Made by a program: the position numbers and the translations under genes | Source of the DNA: Apostichopus japonicus | Lineage: Eukaryota > Echinodermata > Holothuroidea > Aspidochirotida > Stichopodidae | Direction: 5' to 3' | Assembly: GCF_037975245.1 (NCBI RefSeq) | Contig: NC_092570.1 | Coordinates: 1,617,501-1,681,500 of the forward strand | DNA: 64,000 nucleotides | Notes under the pieces: generated by a model | Database searches by the model: none | What the model was told of the DNA's origin: nothing | What the model saw: the letters and a program-made list of their open reading frames with translations, nothing else | Part shown: in pieces, positions 47,513-57,635 of the stretch | Layout of the letters: each line of letters starts with the position of its first letter | Numbering within the stretch: the stretch's first letter is position 1

Positions 47513-47880
47513 CAAGGGCGTAGGAACCGGGGGGCTGGGGGGCGCCAGCCCCCCAGTGAAAATGTGGAGGGGCGGAAGTATCATTCCGCCCCCGGTTCGC
47601 AATTCAGAAAACCCCTTTTTCATTTCCAAATGAGAAAAAAAATCTCATTTGGAACACCAAATTGCATCTAAGGCCAGGTGAAAATACAAAATTAAGTTTA
47701 CAAAATGGAGTGGGTGTTGAACTGTGCTATATTGCACCAAATTAAATCTGAGGCCACCTGGAAATGCAAAAACTTCCAAAGGGGAGGGGGACACCCCCTC
47801 CCCTTAGACCCTTCCCCAGACTGGCCATCAGTCTTCAGCCCCCCCCCCCACTCAAAAGTACCTTCTTTCTTACGCCACTG
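47513..47880. mobile_element. Small hAT-like MITE, 368 bp
   Basis: Flanked by the perfect 8-base duplication TCAGTGAG (47505-47512 and 47881-47888). Ends are CAAGGGCGTAGGA and TTTCTTACGCCACTG, imperfect inverted repeats sharing GGCGTA. The interior is G/C-run rich. The empty site is visible in the related element near 44936-44945. Confidence 0.78.
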
Positions 47881-47942
47881 TCAGTGAGCATTGAAATGCA
47901 TGTTCCACGATGAACAGCCTCAAAAACTGTCTATGTGTGTAG

Positions 47943-48369
47943 TTAAAGGCGTAGGAGCCCAATTGGATTTGGGGGCTGTAATGACTTGCCCGAAAAAAAA
48001 GCCAAAATTTTTCGCGCGCGAACATATCAATGCCAATATCATATAAGCAAGCATCGGTCATTACAGTGCATAGCATCGTGTACCGAACGGTCCGTGAAAG
48101 TTGCACAGTATACCGCTGGATGCTATGTAAACAACCAAATGTCTTATGTAGATGGAGAAAAATCATACAGATCCATTTATGTCAAAACTCTCTTTTACAG
48201 TAGTAATGTCGGCCAAGCTTAGAACTTTATTTTAATTACCAAGGAGATCATTTTTAAGCTATTCATTGCTATTTATTTTTCTTTCAGTAGGTGCCCGAAA
48301 AAGATGGGGAAAATTTGGTTGCGGGGGGGGGGGGCTGCAGCCACCGCCTCCTACGGGACCTACGCCTAT
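47943..48369. mobile_element. Small hAT-like MITE, 427 bp
   Basis: Flanked by the 8-base duplication GTGTGTAG (47935-47942 and 48370-48377). Ends TTAAAGGCGTAGGAGCC and GGGACCTACGCCTAT are imperfect inverted repeats around GGCGTAGG. The empty site GATGTGTGTAGTGTTCGG is seen near 45549 in the related element. Confidence 0.72.
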
Positions 48370-48537
48370 GTGTGTAGTGTTCGGTTTCGATATACCTGAT
48401 ATCGGAAATATCTGCTATTTTTCATTTCCTTCAACCAAGTTTTATGATAGCCATTATAAGAGGTTGCAATATTTCTACACCAATAAATTAACTGTGTCTG
48501 AATTTTAGAAAATTTCCTCACCAACATTCTTCATCAT

Positions 48538-51245
48538 ACTTTCCTCTACTCGTGCAACTTTGACCTGTCTGTTAGGGGTTCAAGGAGGTTTTTCTATATT
48601 GCTTGTCCATAGATTGAATTTTGTGCAACATTATGTGCATGTTTTGAAGTGATTTTATTCACGAGAAATGTGAATTTTCAAATTCTCAACAAATAATGGG
48701 CATAAAACCTTGAAAAGTGGGGCTTTCGGATATTGTTGCCGTGATGTAGAATCACCTACAAAAGCAATGATCCATAGGACATGCAATGAGGTCGAACATG
48801 ATGTGTGACTGGTGACAGTCTTCAAAAAGGTTATGGATGAAAATAACTTTTGGGAAACACTTGGTTCTCAGCCAAAAGTGTACATCTGGTTGGTCATTTT
48901 CATGCCCGAGAAGTGCTATTTCCGGTGATCTGGGGGGTATCAAAACCAGAAATTTTCTTGTGCGCTACAAAGGTGTGATGTTTGTACATAATCAGCATAA
49001 ACACGTGAAGAAAAAAATGCTGCATGTCAGAATACCAATTCACCTGAGGTGGCCAAACATCTCCTACATTATTTCTTCTGGCATTTCCCACATGCCATCA
49101 GTCATAATTCGCCAAATATACAATTAAAGGAGTTTTGAGACAAGTTTGCTGGATACCAATGCCTTGATTTTTTGCAAAGATTTTCAGTTGCGAGTGAAAG
49201 ATAGATGCTCTTTAAACCTTAGATTTTCATTGCGTAAAAGATCGCTTTGTAATGGAGTAATATCGATATTTTTGCACACCAATATGCAGCTTAATCCAAG
49301 ATAAATAATTGAGAAAATCTTCGAAGTCGCGCCAATCGAGGTGGCGGTTCATAGTAGGGGTGAGGTACTGTATAGGCTTAGGACTCGTGCACGTCTATAG
49401 CTACTGTAAATAGTATATGGTTAGTACTAGAGGATCCCTAATGTTACATAAGCCAAGCTATCGTCGAAGGTATTTTGGAAATGATTTATTTTTAATTGTT
49501 TGAGACACTACAGTAGCCAAGCTGCATGTTTATGATTCTCCGACATGTTTAACTTTGTTCAACACTTACTTTTGGTGGAAAACAATGTTTCAAGTTCACA
49601 CTGCATAGAAACATAATTTTCAAATGTGCGAATAGGTAATACCATATATATGCCTAAGTGCCTGCTCTGTAGTTCATAGAAAGTATACATGTTGTAGATC
49701 TGTACTATGGAGACTTGAACAACAGTCATAGTGGCGAGTAGAATTTGCGTTTTGGTGAGAAGAGTTTTAGTCACGGTCGCCAAATAACTAGTACTTTAAG
49801 AAACATTTCAGTATCGAGGCCTGACAAAACTTTATACCATGATTTCTCATAATATAAATCATGGATAATTTCCATACATGGTATATGGATTTGCCATATT
49901 GAGTACATGAATCTTGTTGCCTGTTAGGTCAAATCTCAATTGAAGTCACCAGACGTCAACTTTGAAAACCATTTTACATGATATCTAACGATGGGAATCT
50001 TGGATACTTCTCATACTTAGCGTGTGGATGCATCACATTGAGTACAAGACCACTAATGGTGGACCACTGGAGGTGTGTATTGCCACGTACAGTAGACTGA
50101 TCAATGTTTGCCTTGCCATAGTGTAAATTGTTCATCAAAGAAGTGGTTCGGACTATTTATATTGTGATAGCTATTTCTGGTTAACAAGTAGAAGTCTAGT
50201 GCAATGAAGTCATCGTAACCTCAATGCATTTTGCATTCCGGTTATTATTATTATTTTTATAATAATTATAATAATATTTATTATTATTATTATTATTAAC
50301 CTCTGCTTATCAATTACCTTACTGTTACATTTATGTAGTAGTATAGACAATCTGTGATGTTTTTCGCTGTTTTATTCCTCACTGTGCTTTGTTTTACTTG
50401 TGTGTGGGTGTTTATGTTCGTACTAACGTGTTTGTATTCGTGTGTGTCTCTGTATTTGTACGTTTGTAGGTGTGTGTGTGGGTCTTTGTATGTGTATGTA
50501 CTTTTTTGCGCGTTTGCAAGCGTGGGTTTTGTATTCACTGAAGGTTTGTTTTTCTGGATGTGTATACATATATTTCGGTATTAGAGGAGAAGAAGAAATA
50601 CTCAATTCAGAATAGATTTTCGCATCATGTAAATAATTCCTTTGTATCATTCAGATGCATACCTATGTTGTTATCGGAACTCTAAATATAATCAATGTAC
50701 CATTTACATGTTTAATAATCATGAATAAATGATATGGAAAAAGTATTATTATTTTTTATCATGATTATTATTTTTATTTATATTATTATTATTATATATT
50801 TTTATTATTATTATCATTATTAGAAGCAGTAGTAGTAGTATTGTTATTTTATTATTAGTAGTATTGAATTGTGTGTATAGTTTGGGTGCGTGTACGCACG
50901 GAATGTAGAAATATGGCTCTGAACTAATGCACCATTCAACAAGTTACGGGAGGGTGTAAGGTAATTGCTCAATACATTGACACCCAAATCAGCAACTGGG
51001 GATTTCCATTATTATCGCGTGGTTTTGGACTTGCATCGGTACTTTGCGTCTCGTCTGTTGTATTTTCAACAACTGGATAAAGTAGGATTCAAGTAATTAT
51101 GATATTTCAACTTGAATTACAATAAGGCCTCAATACTCCATCGACTAAAAGCAAATAGCACAAGGTTAGTTACTATTCTGTTCTGCGATTGGTCTCTGTG
51201 TTCAATGTATGAAGGAAGGTGCACGGCCATTTTAACCCGGAAGTA
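48538..51245. repeat. Segmental duplication, first copy (2708 bp)
   Basis: Matches 57636-60343 at a constant offset of 9098. I noticed one mismatch (T at 48844, A at 57942). The copy includes 428 bp of transposon-derived sequence, the spacer with its minus-strand frame (here extended to 74 codons, 49559-49783), diverged minisatellite units (49840-50070), ATT runs (50242-50299, 50741-50868) and the GT-rich tract (50397-50540). Identity falls right after 51245. Confidence 0.9.
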
Positions 51246-51265
51246 CTGAATGGGGCATGATTGGT

Positions 51266-51616
51266 TATAAAACTGAAGTACAGTGGATAATTACGGTATT
51301 AACCAAGAGCTTTTCTGCTCGTAGCAAGTACATGACATAAAGGACTTGTTAAGGACTTTAGTAATGGTAGTTTTCGCAATGTTTACATTTGATATAATAT
51401 ACCAACCATATCAGTTCTGCGTGGGTGTTCTCGTGATATCAAAGTCTAAACTCAATTGTATAAGTTCCATGCGTTATATCCATTGTACATATACGTACAA
51501 CGTACTGCACATATTCTCATGTATTTCCTTCTTGGTCCGTTTCGTACCAACTTAAGAAAGATAAAATGCAGCTAGGTTGATACAAGACTAAGGGAAAAGG
51601 TAAACATTAAAATAAG
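51266..51616 (+). promoter_or_regulatory. Promoter and 5' UTR exon 1 of copy 8
   Basis: TATAAAA at 51266-51272 with ATTGG upstream; 69-codon upstream ORF at 51346-51555; donor AAG before GTAAGT at 51617; acceptor ends at 52216 (600-bp intron). Confidence 0.65.
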
Positions 51617-52236
51617 GTAAGTCTTGAAATGTAAAACGGTGATAATTTCAAACATGTTTTCTTAGTTCATCTGTATTTTGTTATATCATTAAGTGGGAAA
51701 TAATATAACCAACTTACATTGGTGATTAGTATCATCGTTAAGCTTGTATATCAATTGCCATCGGTAGTGCTAGGGCTCAAAAAGTCCTAACAGAACAGAT
51801 ATCGAGATCATTGCCATGATATCGAATTCATTAAACCCCAGAGTTACTGACTGTTTGAGTAAACTTCAAATCATCATGTATTGTCATTTCAGGTCAACTA
51901 GTTCTTGTATCAAGGTAAAGTTCACTAAGGGCATGGTGTGCTGTTGGTGGTATCGTTCCAGCACTATAAACGTCTATCAGGTAGTATTTGTCATCAGCTA
52001 CGCCCGAACAGTTCCATTATGCCAGTGATCGAGTTGCACCAATATCTCGGCTTCTGTGTTTGTATGGAGCAATAATACCCGTCGTACCGTAGGTTACAAT
52101 GAACAGTTCTTGAATTCAGTTCATTAAAGGTCTTTCTAAATTAATTTTCTTATCCTCAATTTGTTACTCCAGATTATGATATTCATAAACACTGATCTTA
52201 ATAACTTGCTTTACAGCTCAAATTTCCGAGACAAAA

Positions 52237-54465
52237 ATGGCCTGCCCGTCGCCTTGGAAAGACATGGCAGATACATTCTTCGAATGTTCAATTTGTTTGG
52301 ATCTGTTTAAAGAACCGAAACTATTACCATGTCTGCATAGATTCTGTAAACAATGTCTGGAACCTATATTAGAAGGACAGGCTGGAACATTTGAATGTCC
52401 TCTTTGTAAAGATGTCTGTAAAATACCAAACGATAGAATCGATGGATTCAAGACTGACTTCCATATGAAAAGTATGCTGCAGTTTGTTCAGCTACAGAAA
52501 ACATTTGAAAACAATGAAGAGAGAGAATGTATTGGCTGTGAAGAGAAGTTAAAGGTTACAGCGTACTGTTTTATGTGTAAAGAATTTCTTTGTGTTCAGT
52601 GTTATCAATTTCATTTGACCAAGAAGATATTTGTCAAACATCAGAAACACGTATTAGCTCTGAATGATCTTGAGGGGAAAAGTCTCACACAAGAAAAACT
52701 TGCATCATTGATGGAAGCTCCTAGGTGCCATATTCACCCGGAACACATGGCTCAGTTGTGTTGTTGTACATGCGGAAACCTCCCAGTTTGTGTGACATGT
52801 ACGTATGATGAACACAAAGGTCATGAACTTCGTGACGTCAGGAAAGTGGCGAACGACGAAAGGGAACACTTGAAGGAGATATTGGAAGAACTTGTAAAAC
52901 GTAAAGATACTGTATTCAACATTGCTGATAAACTCAACAGAGTTAATAATGACGTTCTGTCCATTGTCGCTGAAACTAAAGTAAAATGGAAATCACAGTA
53001 CGAAGATCAGACCAGGAAGTTACAGAATGAGAAAGAGAAAGAAAAGAGAGAATTCAACAGATTCAAAACAGGTCTTGAAGAAAGTACTCGAAACAAAATG
53101 AAAAAATTAGAAACAGAAATGGAAGAGAAAATTAGAAAAATAAGATACGAGTACGACAGAATGAAGAAAATCAAAGTTAGGGAATCTAAAGAGAAAGAGG
53201 ACACCAAACGAAATGAAATAGAAAATAGAGAATTAAAGATTGACGAAACAATGAACAAACTTGATGCGGTAATGAATGAGAGAAATAAATCAATAGACGA
53301 GCAACAGCAACGCAAGCTGAGAGAAACACAAAACTTATCAGATCTCTGTAATCAATGGGTCAATAAATTTGAAAATTTGTCTACTATATCTTCGAGTGTC
53401 CTTGAATCATATAACCACTGGACAGACGCACAGTGTATTCCTGATATAAGAGCAGCGAGTGAACCTCTTGTTGAGGATATAATGAAAGATTTTCCTGAAA
53501 TAGAATCTTTATCTGATATAACAATGGATGATTTACCAATATTGTCTATTGATAGCGTACATATATCGGATAATGTAGAATCTGTTGTTGATGCTGATGT
53601 GATCAGAGATAAATGGTTTTGGTTATCTGGTATAACAAGTACTGGCTCTGGTAACATCGTCATTTCTGGGAGATTATCATTTGACCATTCATTCATCACA
53701 GTCATAAACAAACAAGGACGTCGGATTAGTCATAACAAGATAGATGAAGGCAAACGGATTCGTCTTCCCTTTCGTCACAGTGCTGCTTTATCACGTGATA
53801 AGATAGCGTCGGTTTGTGAATCCAATCAGCTTGGTGTTTATGATATTCGTGATGGGTCCTTTACTCAAAATAACATCACGTCCCTCTTTGATGACTTCGA
53901 AACGGTGGATGGGAAGTATGCGACTTGTATAACTACTGATCCAATAAGTGGCAACATCATTGTAGGTACATCACGAAAGATTGGATTGCTATTTACATTT
54001 GATGAAGAATTGAATTTCATTCGAGCTCTGAAGCTGCCAGAGGTTATAAAATGGTCAAGAGATATCCTTTACCATGAAGGCGTTCTGCTGATATGCGATA
54101 CAGAGAGTAGATGTGCATACGCTGTTACCATTGATATATCTAAAACAGAAGTAGAGTTACTATACGAGCTTCCGAAACCAGATATTGACGGACTGACTTG
54201 GTCTCCTTGGAGTATATGTAAAGACAGGGCAGGCTTTGTATACATCTTGTGGTCAGAAGAACAGGGTAGTACTACTAAACGTATCATCACACAGTACAGT
54301 CAAGATGGTCAGCAGTTGTTGACAACCAAACGGACAGAAGACAGAGTAAGGTGTATGACAACATTGATGACAAAGGAGGGAGAGAAGCTACTTGTAGCTA
54401 CATCGTGGTCAGGAAAGATGTTTTGTTATGGTCTGGTGAGTATATCTCAGTGTTTCTTAGTTTAA
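52237..54465 (+). CDS. TRIM-like RING/B-box/coiled-coil/beta-propeller protein, copy 8
   Basis: The open frame has 742 codons, with complete RING (C17 to C57), both B-boxes and coiled coil. It is the intact sister of copy 4, with the same loops (EGKRIRLPF, SEEQGSTTKRI) and the same RDKWFWLS segment. Small differences include a Ser in place of the otherwise conserved Cys after RH (RHSAALS) and DPISGN in place of DTKRGH. The exon 2 donor is at 54435/54436. The acceptor ends at 55016 and exon 3 reads ATG CAA GAA TAA, so the end would be Met-Gln-Glu instead of Met-Pro-Glu. Promoter, exon 1, exon 3 and AATAAA are present. Confidence 0.87.
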   Translation: MACPSPWKDMADTFFECSICLDLFKEPKLLPCLHRFCKQCLEPILEGQAGTFECPLCKDVCKIPNDRIDGFKTDFHMKSMLQFVQLQKTFENNEERECIGCEEKLKVTAYCFMCKEFLCVQCYQFHLTKKIFVKHQKHVLALNDLEGKSLTQEKLASLMEAPRCHIHPEHMAQLCCCTCGNLPVCVTCTYDEHKGHELRDVRKVANDEREHLKEILEELVKRKDTVFNIADKLNRVNNDVLSIVAETKVKWKSQYEDQTRKLQNEKEKEKREFNRFKTGLEESTRNKMKKLETEMEEKIRKIRYEYDRMKKIKVRESKEKEDTKRNEIENRELKIDETMNKLDAVMNERNKSIDEQQQRKLRETQNLSDLCNQWVNKFENLSTISSSVLESYNHWTDAQCIPDIRAASEPLVEDIMKDFPEIESLSDITMDDLPILSIDSVHISDNVESVVDADVIRDKWFWLSGITSTGSGNIVISGRLSFDHSFITVINKQGRRISHNKIDEGKRIRLPFRHSAALSRDKIASVCESNQLGVYDIRDGSFTQNNITSLFDDFETVDGKYATCITTDPISGNIIVGTSRKIGLLFTFDEELNFIRALKLPEVIKWSRDILYHEGVLLICDTESRCAYAVTIDISKTEVELLYELPKPDIDGLTWSPWSICKDRAGFVYILWSEEQGSTTKRIITQYSQDGQQLLTTKRTEDRVRCMTTLMTKEGEKLLVATSWSGKMFCYGLVSISQCFLV

Positions 54466-55016
54466 TTTTACTATATATTACAGGATACACTGATGTAATG
54501 ACATTAAAAGGGTATATTAACCTGGAACAATATCGCCAAGGATTTTATCTTAATGTATGACTTTATGTATGACCAAATAATGTGCTATTTTAATAACTTT
54601 AAAGATAGTTTTCGATTAAATTTAGCTCAAGTAATAGTAGAAGTTATTTCCCAAAGCCAATATACATGAAACTAAAGTGAACAACTTGTTCACTATTACC
54701 TAAACGGATTCGTAAAACAAAGATTAAAGAATTCTAACGAGATCATGGTATTGTTGTTGACAAGACATCGCAATGCCAACTTAAGTTGATTTAAAAGAAA
54801 TAAAACAACAACAAAAACAGAAAAGTGAACAGAAAATAGGCAAAAAGGAAAGAAGAAAAGACAAGAAAAGAACAGAAAAGAAAGGATTTGTTTGCTGAAA
54901 AACGTAACAAAAACAATTTTCATCCAACATGACTTTTTTTTAGCATTCTCAATGTACTTCAAACGTATCGAGAACTGGAACAACGTTTGTAACTTTATTA
55001 ATGTTCTTTCCAACAG

Positions 55017-55401
55017 ATGCAAGAATAAAGTCAACCGCGAAAACATACATGAAAGAAAAAACTATCCAGAGTATACACCAAACTGAATCGAATATCAAAG
55101 GCAGCCGATGAGGAGAGAATAATCAATATTTGAAGAAACAACTAGAAACTTTAAGATGAAACGGATCCCTTATCTTAATCCGATGAAATGAAGATACAGT
55201 TCCTGATGATTATCAACAGCCCCGACGAACAATAGTAAGAAGAAATAAGTCTGCTTATGTCAGATGGTGGTGATATTGTGAATTTCTGATGTCATAATTC
55301 CACTATAACCGATGTGTGGTGTCACGATGCCACCAAAAAGTGACGTCTTTCATGTTATTTTATTTTTATTTATTAAATAAATGTATATGTAAATACAAGG
55401 A
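55017..55401 (+). other. Exon 3 and 3' UTR of copy 8
   Basis: The stop position is kept despite a Pro-to-Gln change in the middle codon. AATAAA at 55376-55381. Confidence 0.6.
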
Positions 55402-55547
55402 CTGTACTCGCGTCGGAGATCCAATTCCATGACATTTTAAAATTCTATCCAAGATTGTAAAATGAATTTATTGAAAGCATCAGAACTATTTGTTTTATTG
55501 CAAGACCATGTTTATTTTGTGTGTGTGCATGTGACGCCTTGCTTGTA

Positions 55548-56112
55548 AACACGATATCTCAAGAAGTGAAGCTTGGACAATATAAAATTCGTGTGTAGGA
55601 GAACCTCATTTAGGAGTAAGAGCCAATTATTTTGGTGGAGATCATATGTCATTTGAGGTCACCAGAGGTCAACTTGTGAAACCTTGTAAACACGATATCC
55701 CAAGAAAAGAAGCTTTGACCAATATATATTTCGTGTTTATAGAGTAACACATTCAGTAGAATAAGCCTATTGGTTGTTGTGAACGACAAAGGTCATTTGG
55801 GGTCACTAGGGGTCAAATAGTGAAACCCTGTGAACACGATATCTCAAGAAGAAAAGCTTGTACCAATCTCATAATGAGTACCACATTGGTTAGAAGCAGC
55901 CTATTGTTTAGAGTGATGGTCAAAGTTCGTTTGGGTTCACTAGGGGTACAATTGTGAAAACCCGGGTAAACACGATATCTCAAGAAGGAGAGCTTGGACC
56001 AATCACATATTTCGTGTGAAGTACAACATTGGGTAGAAGAAGCCAATAGGTTTTGGTGGCGGTCAACGGTAATATGAAGTCACCAGAGCTCAAATTGTTG
56101 AAACCGTGTTTC
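55548..56112. repeat. Minisatellite downstream of copy 8
   Basis: Four units. The half-site triplet recurs at 55790-55815 as AGGTCA, GGGTCA and GGGTCA with the same four-base gaps. Confidence 0.8.
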
Positions 56113-56477
56113 ATAATCTACCGTATCTCCAACCGACCAGCCTGTTAGATAACATATGCGTTACGCCTCATAATAAAAGAGGTTGTTTGCAATTGAAAAT
56201 TAGCTAACGAGAAAGTCGAACCAATCGCCATTTACTTAACCGTGTCGCTAAGTGCATACGTCTTGCATTACAAAGGTGTGATGTTTGTACATAGTCATGG
56301 TTTATTTGGTTCTTATTTCATCATTGCAACTTACATTTATCTAGCGTCATACTTTCATTGTGTTACATTTTGTACTTTTCATTCGACTGCCAAGTATTGC
56401 TGACGAAGGTCCCAGATAACATATGCGTTATCTCCTTATTTGTCAATTATGAGTCATATCTTATTTCTCTGGTTTTC

Positions 56478-56481
<4 letters not shown>

Positions 56482-56556
<75 letters not shown>
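56482..56556. repeat. (AT)n microsatellite
   Basis: About 37 uninterrupted AT units. Confidence 0.95.
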
Positions 56557-56559
<3 letters not shown>

Positions 56560-57283
56560 ATACTTGCGCAGAAAATTACTATGATCATTTTTTTTCATAA
56601 TGGAGTTATAAGGAAGGCAACGAAATCACAAGAAACCAGACACGATTTATATAGGGATTAGTTTGGAGTTAGTGCCAAGAGACTGGTGTTTCTAACGAGA
56701 TGTATATGATTTAGACCGAATGAATGATGATTCCTTTTGGGATATTCCAGGATTAAACTATCGTCCTTACACGTAAAAAAAGAAGAAAAGCAAAACAGAT
56801 ACAGTATGGCTTCCTTTTCAGTAACAATTACTCTCTGTATTACTGGATTTGAAATAGCAATTTCTTAATGAACGCATCAAACTACTTCAAACATCTGCGA
56901 ACGTAACACTATTTGCACTAAAAGTCATGATACATGTAAACATTTGGTTGAGACAAATTCCAGCCTCCTATTTACCAAAGATAAAACCACCCCCCCCCCA
57001 TTTCCATTTTTATCCATTTGCAGGCAAGACGACCAAGGGTAGGATATAAATTAACAACCATTCGCAACCGCCAGATTTAGTGGCACTGGTGACGATATTG
57101 TTCTCGTCACAAAGAAAGTTCTGAAATTGAATTAGAAATAAAAGGACAAATGGAATTAAATAAAAGAGAATAAATACGCTAAAAGTCTGTTTAGTTTAGA
57201 AATCAAGGATAGACCTGAAAAGTAAAAGCGGAATTTGAGATATAACCGAAGATGCGCAAAAGCTTTTTCATTTCGTTTTTGGT

Positions 57284-57318
57284 GGGTTGGAGGGGGTGGG
57301 ATGGGGAGGGGAATGGGG
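57284..57318 (+). other. Possible G-quadruplex tract
   Basis: At least five runs of three or more G separated by short loops on the + strand, within the non-array insert. Confidence 0.5.
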
Positions 57319-57635
57319 AATAACTGTATTTCGCATTTTGATCATTTTGTGTTGATTAAAGTAATAGAGATAATATCAGTTTATTCTTACCCATCATTCT
57401 CCTAATTATTTACTTAATCGCAATTCGGGTTTTCGATGTAGAGCTTTTACCACGCTGATTTAGGTTGGTTTTACTGATCTCTATTGATACACGACGGTAC
57501 ACCATCATGTGACGTATGACCGTGTGGCTGCATAATCAACACACATGGCAACAATTTGTAGCAAAAGGTAAACCTAAAACTTCAGCAACAGTGTTTGTTA
57601 TAGGTATCAATCAGTTCTCTGTTTTCAGCAAGCAA

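Larger units (their letters stand above)
46732..48965. mobile_element. Second, rearranged block of hAT-related sequence
   Basis: The left end CAGGTGCGTATCCAGGGGGG has the look of a hAT terminus and sits in spacer sequence (after TTCACTTAAC). The block shares with 44394-46283 a purine-rich tract, the TTCGAATTTGTAAAGCAAA region and the AAGCAATGATCCA region, so both belong to one family. It carries two further small elements (47513-47880 and 47943-48369). No matching right terminus is seen: at 48965 a truncated module is fused to spacer (CGCTAC then AAAGGTGTG), so the right end was lost by deletion or recombination. No transposase frame was recognised. Confidence 0.65.
56298..57635. other. Non-array insert between copies 8 and 9
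   Basis: Array similarity stops after TTTGTACATAG near 56298 and resumes, through transposon-derived sequence, at 57636. Neither the ends nor the interior identify an element. Contents: an AT dinucleotide run, a C-run near 56991-57000, a G-rich tract at 57284-57318, and no convincing gene. Confidence 0.6.

Noticed and set aside
56358-56661. Frames of alternating Ile-Tyr over the AT run
   Set aside because: Translation of the (AT)n microsatellite only.
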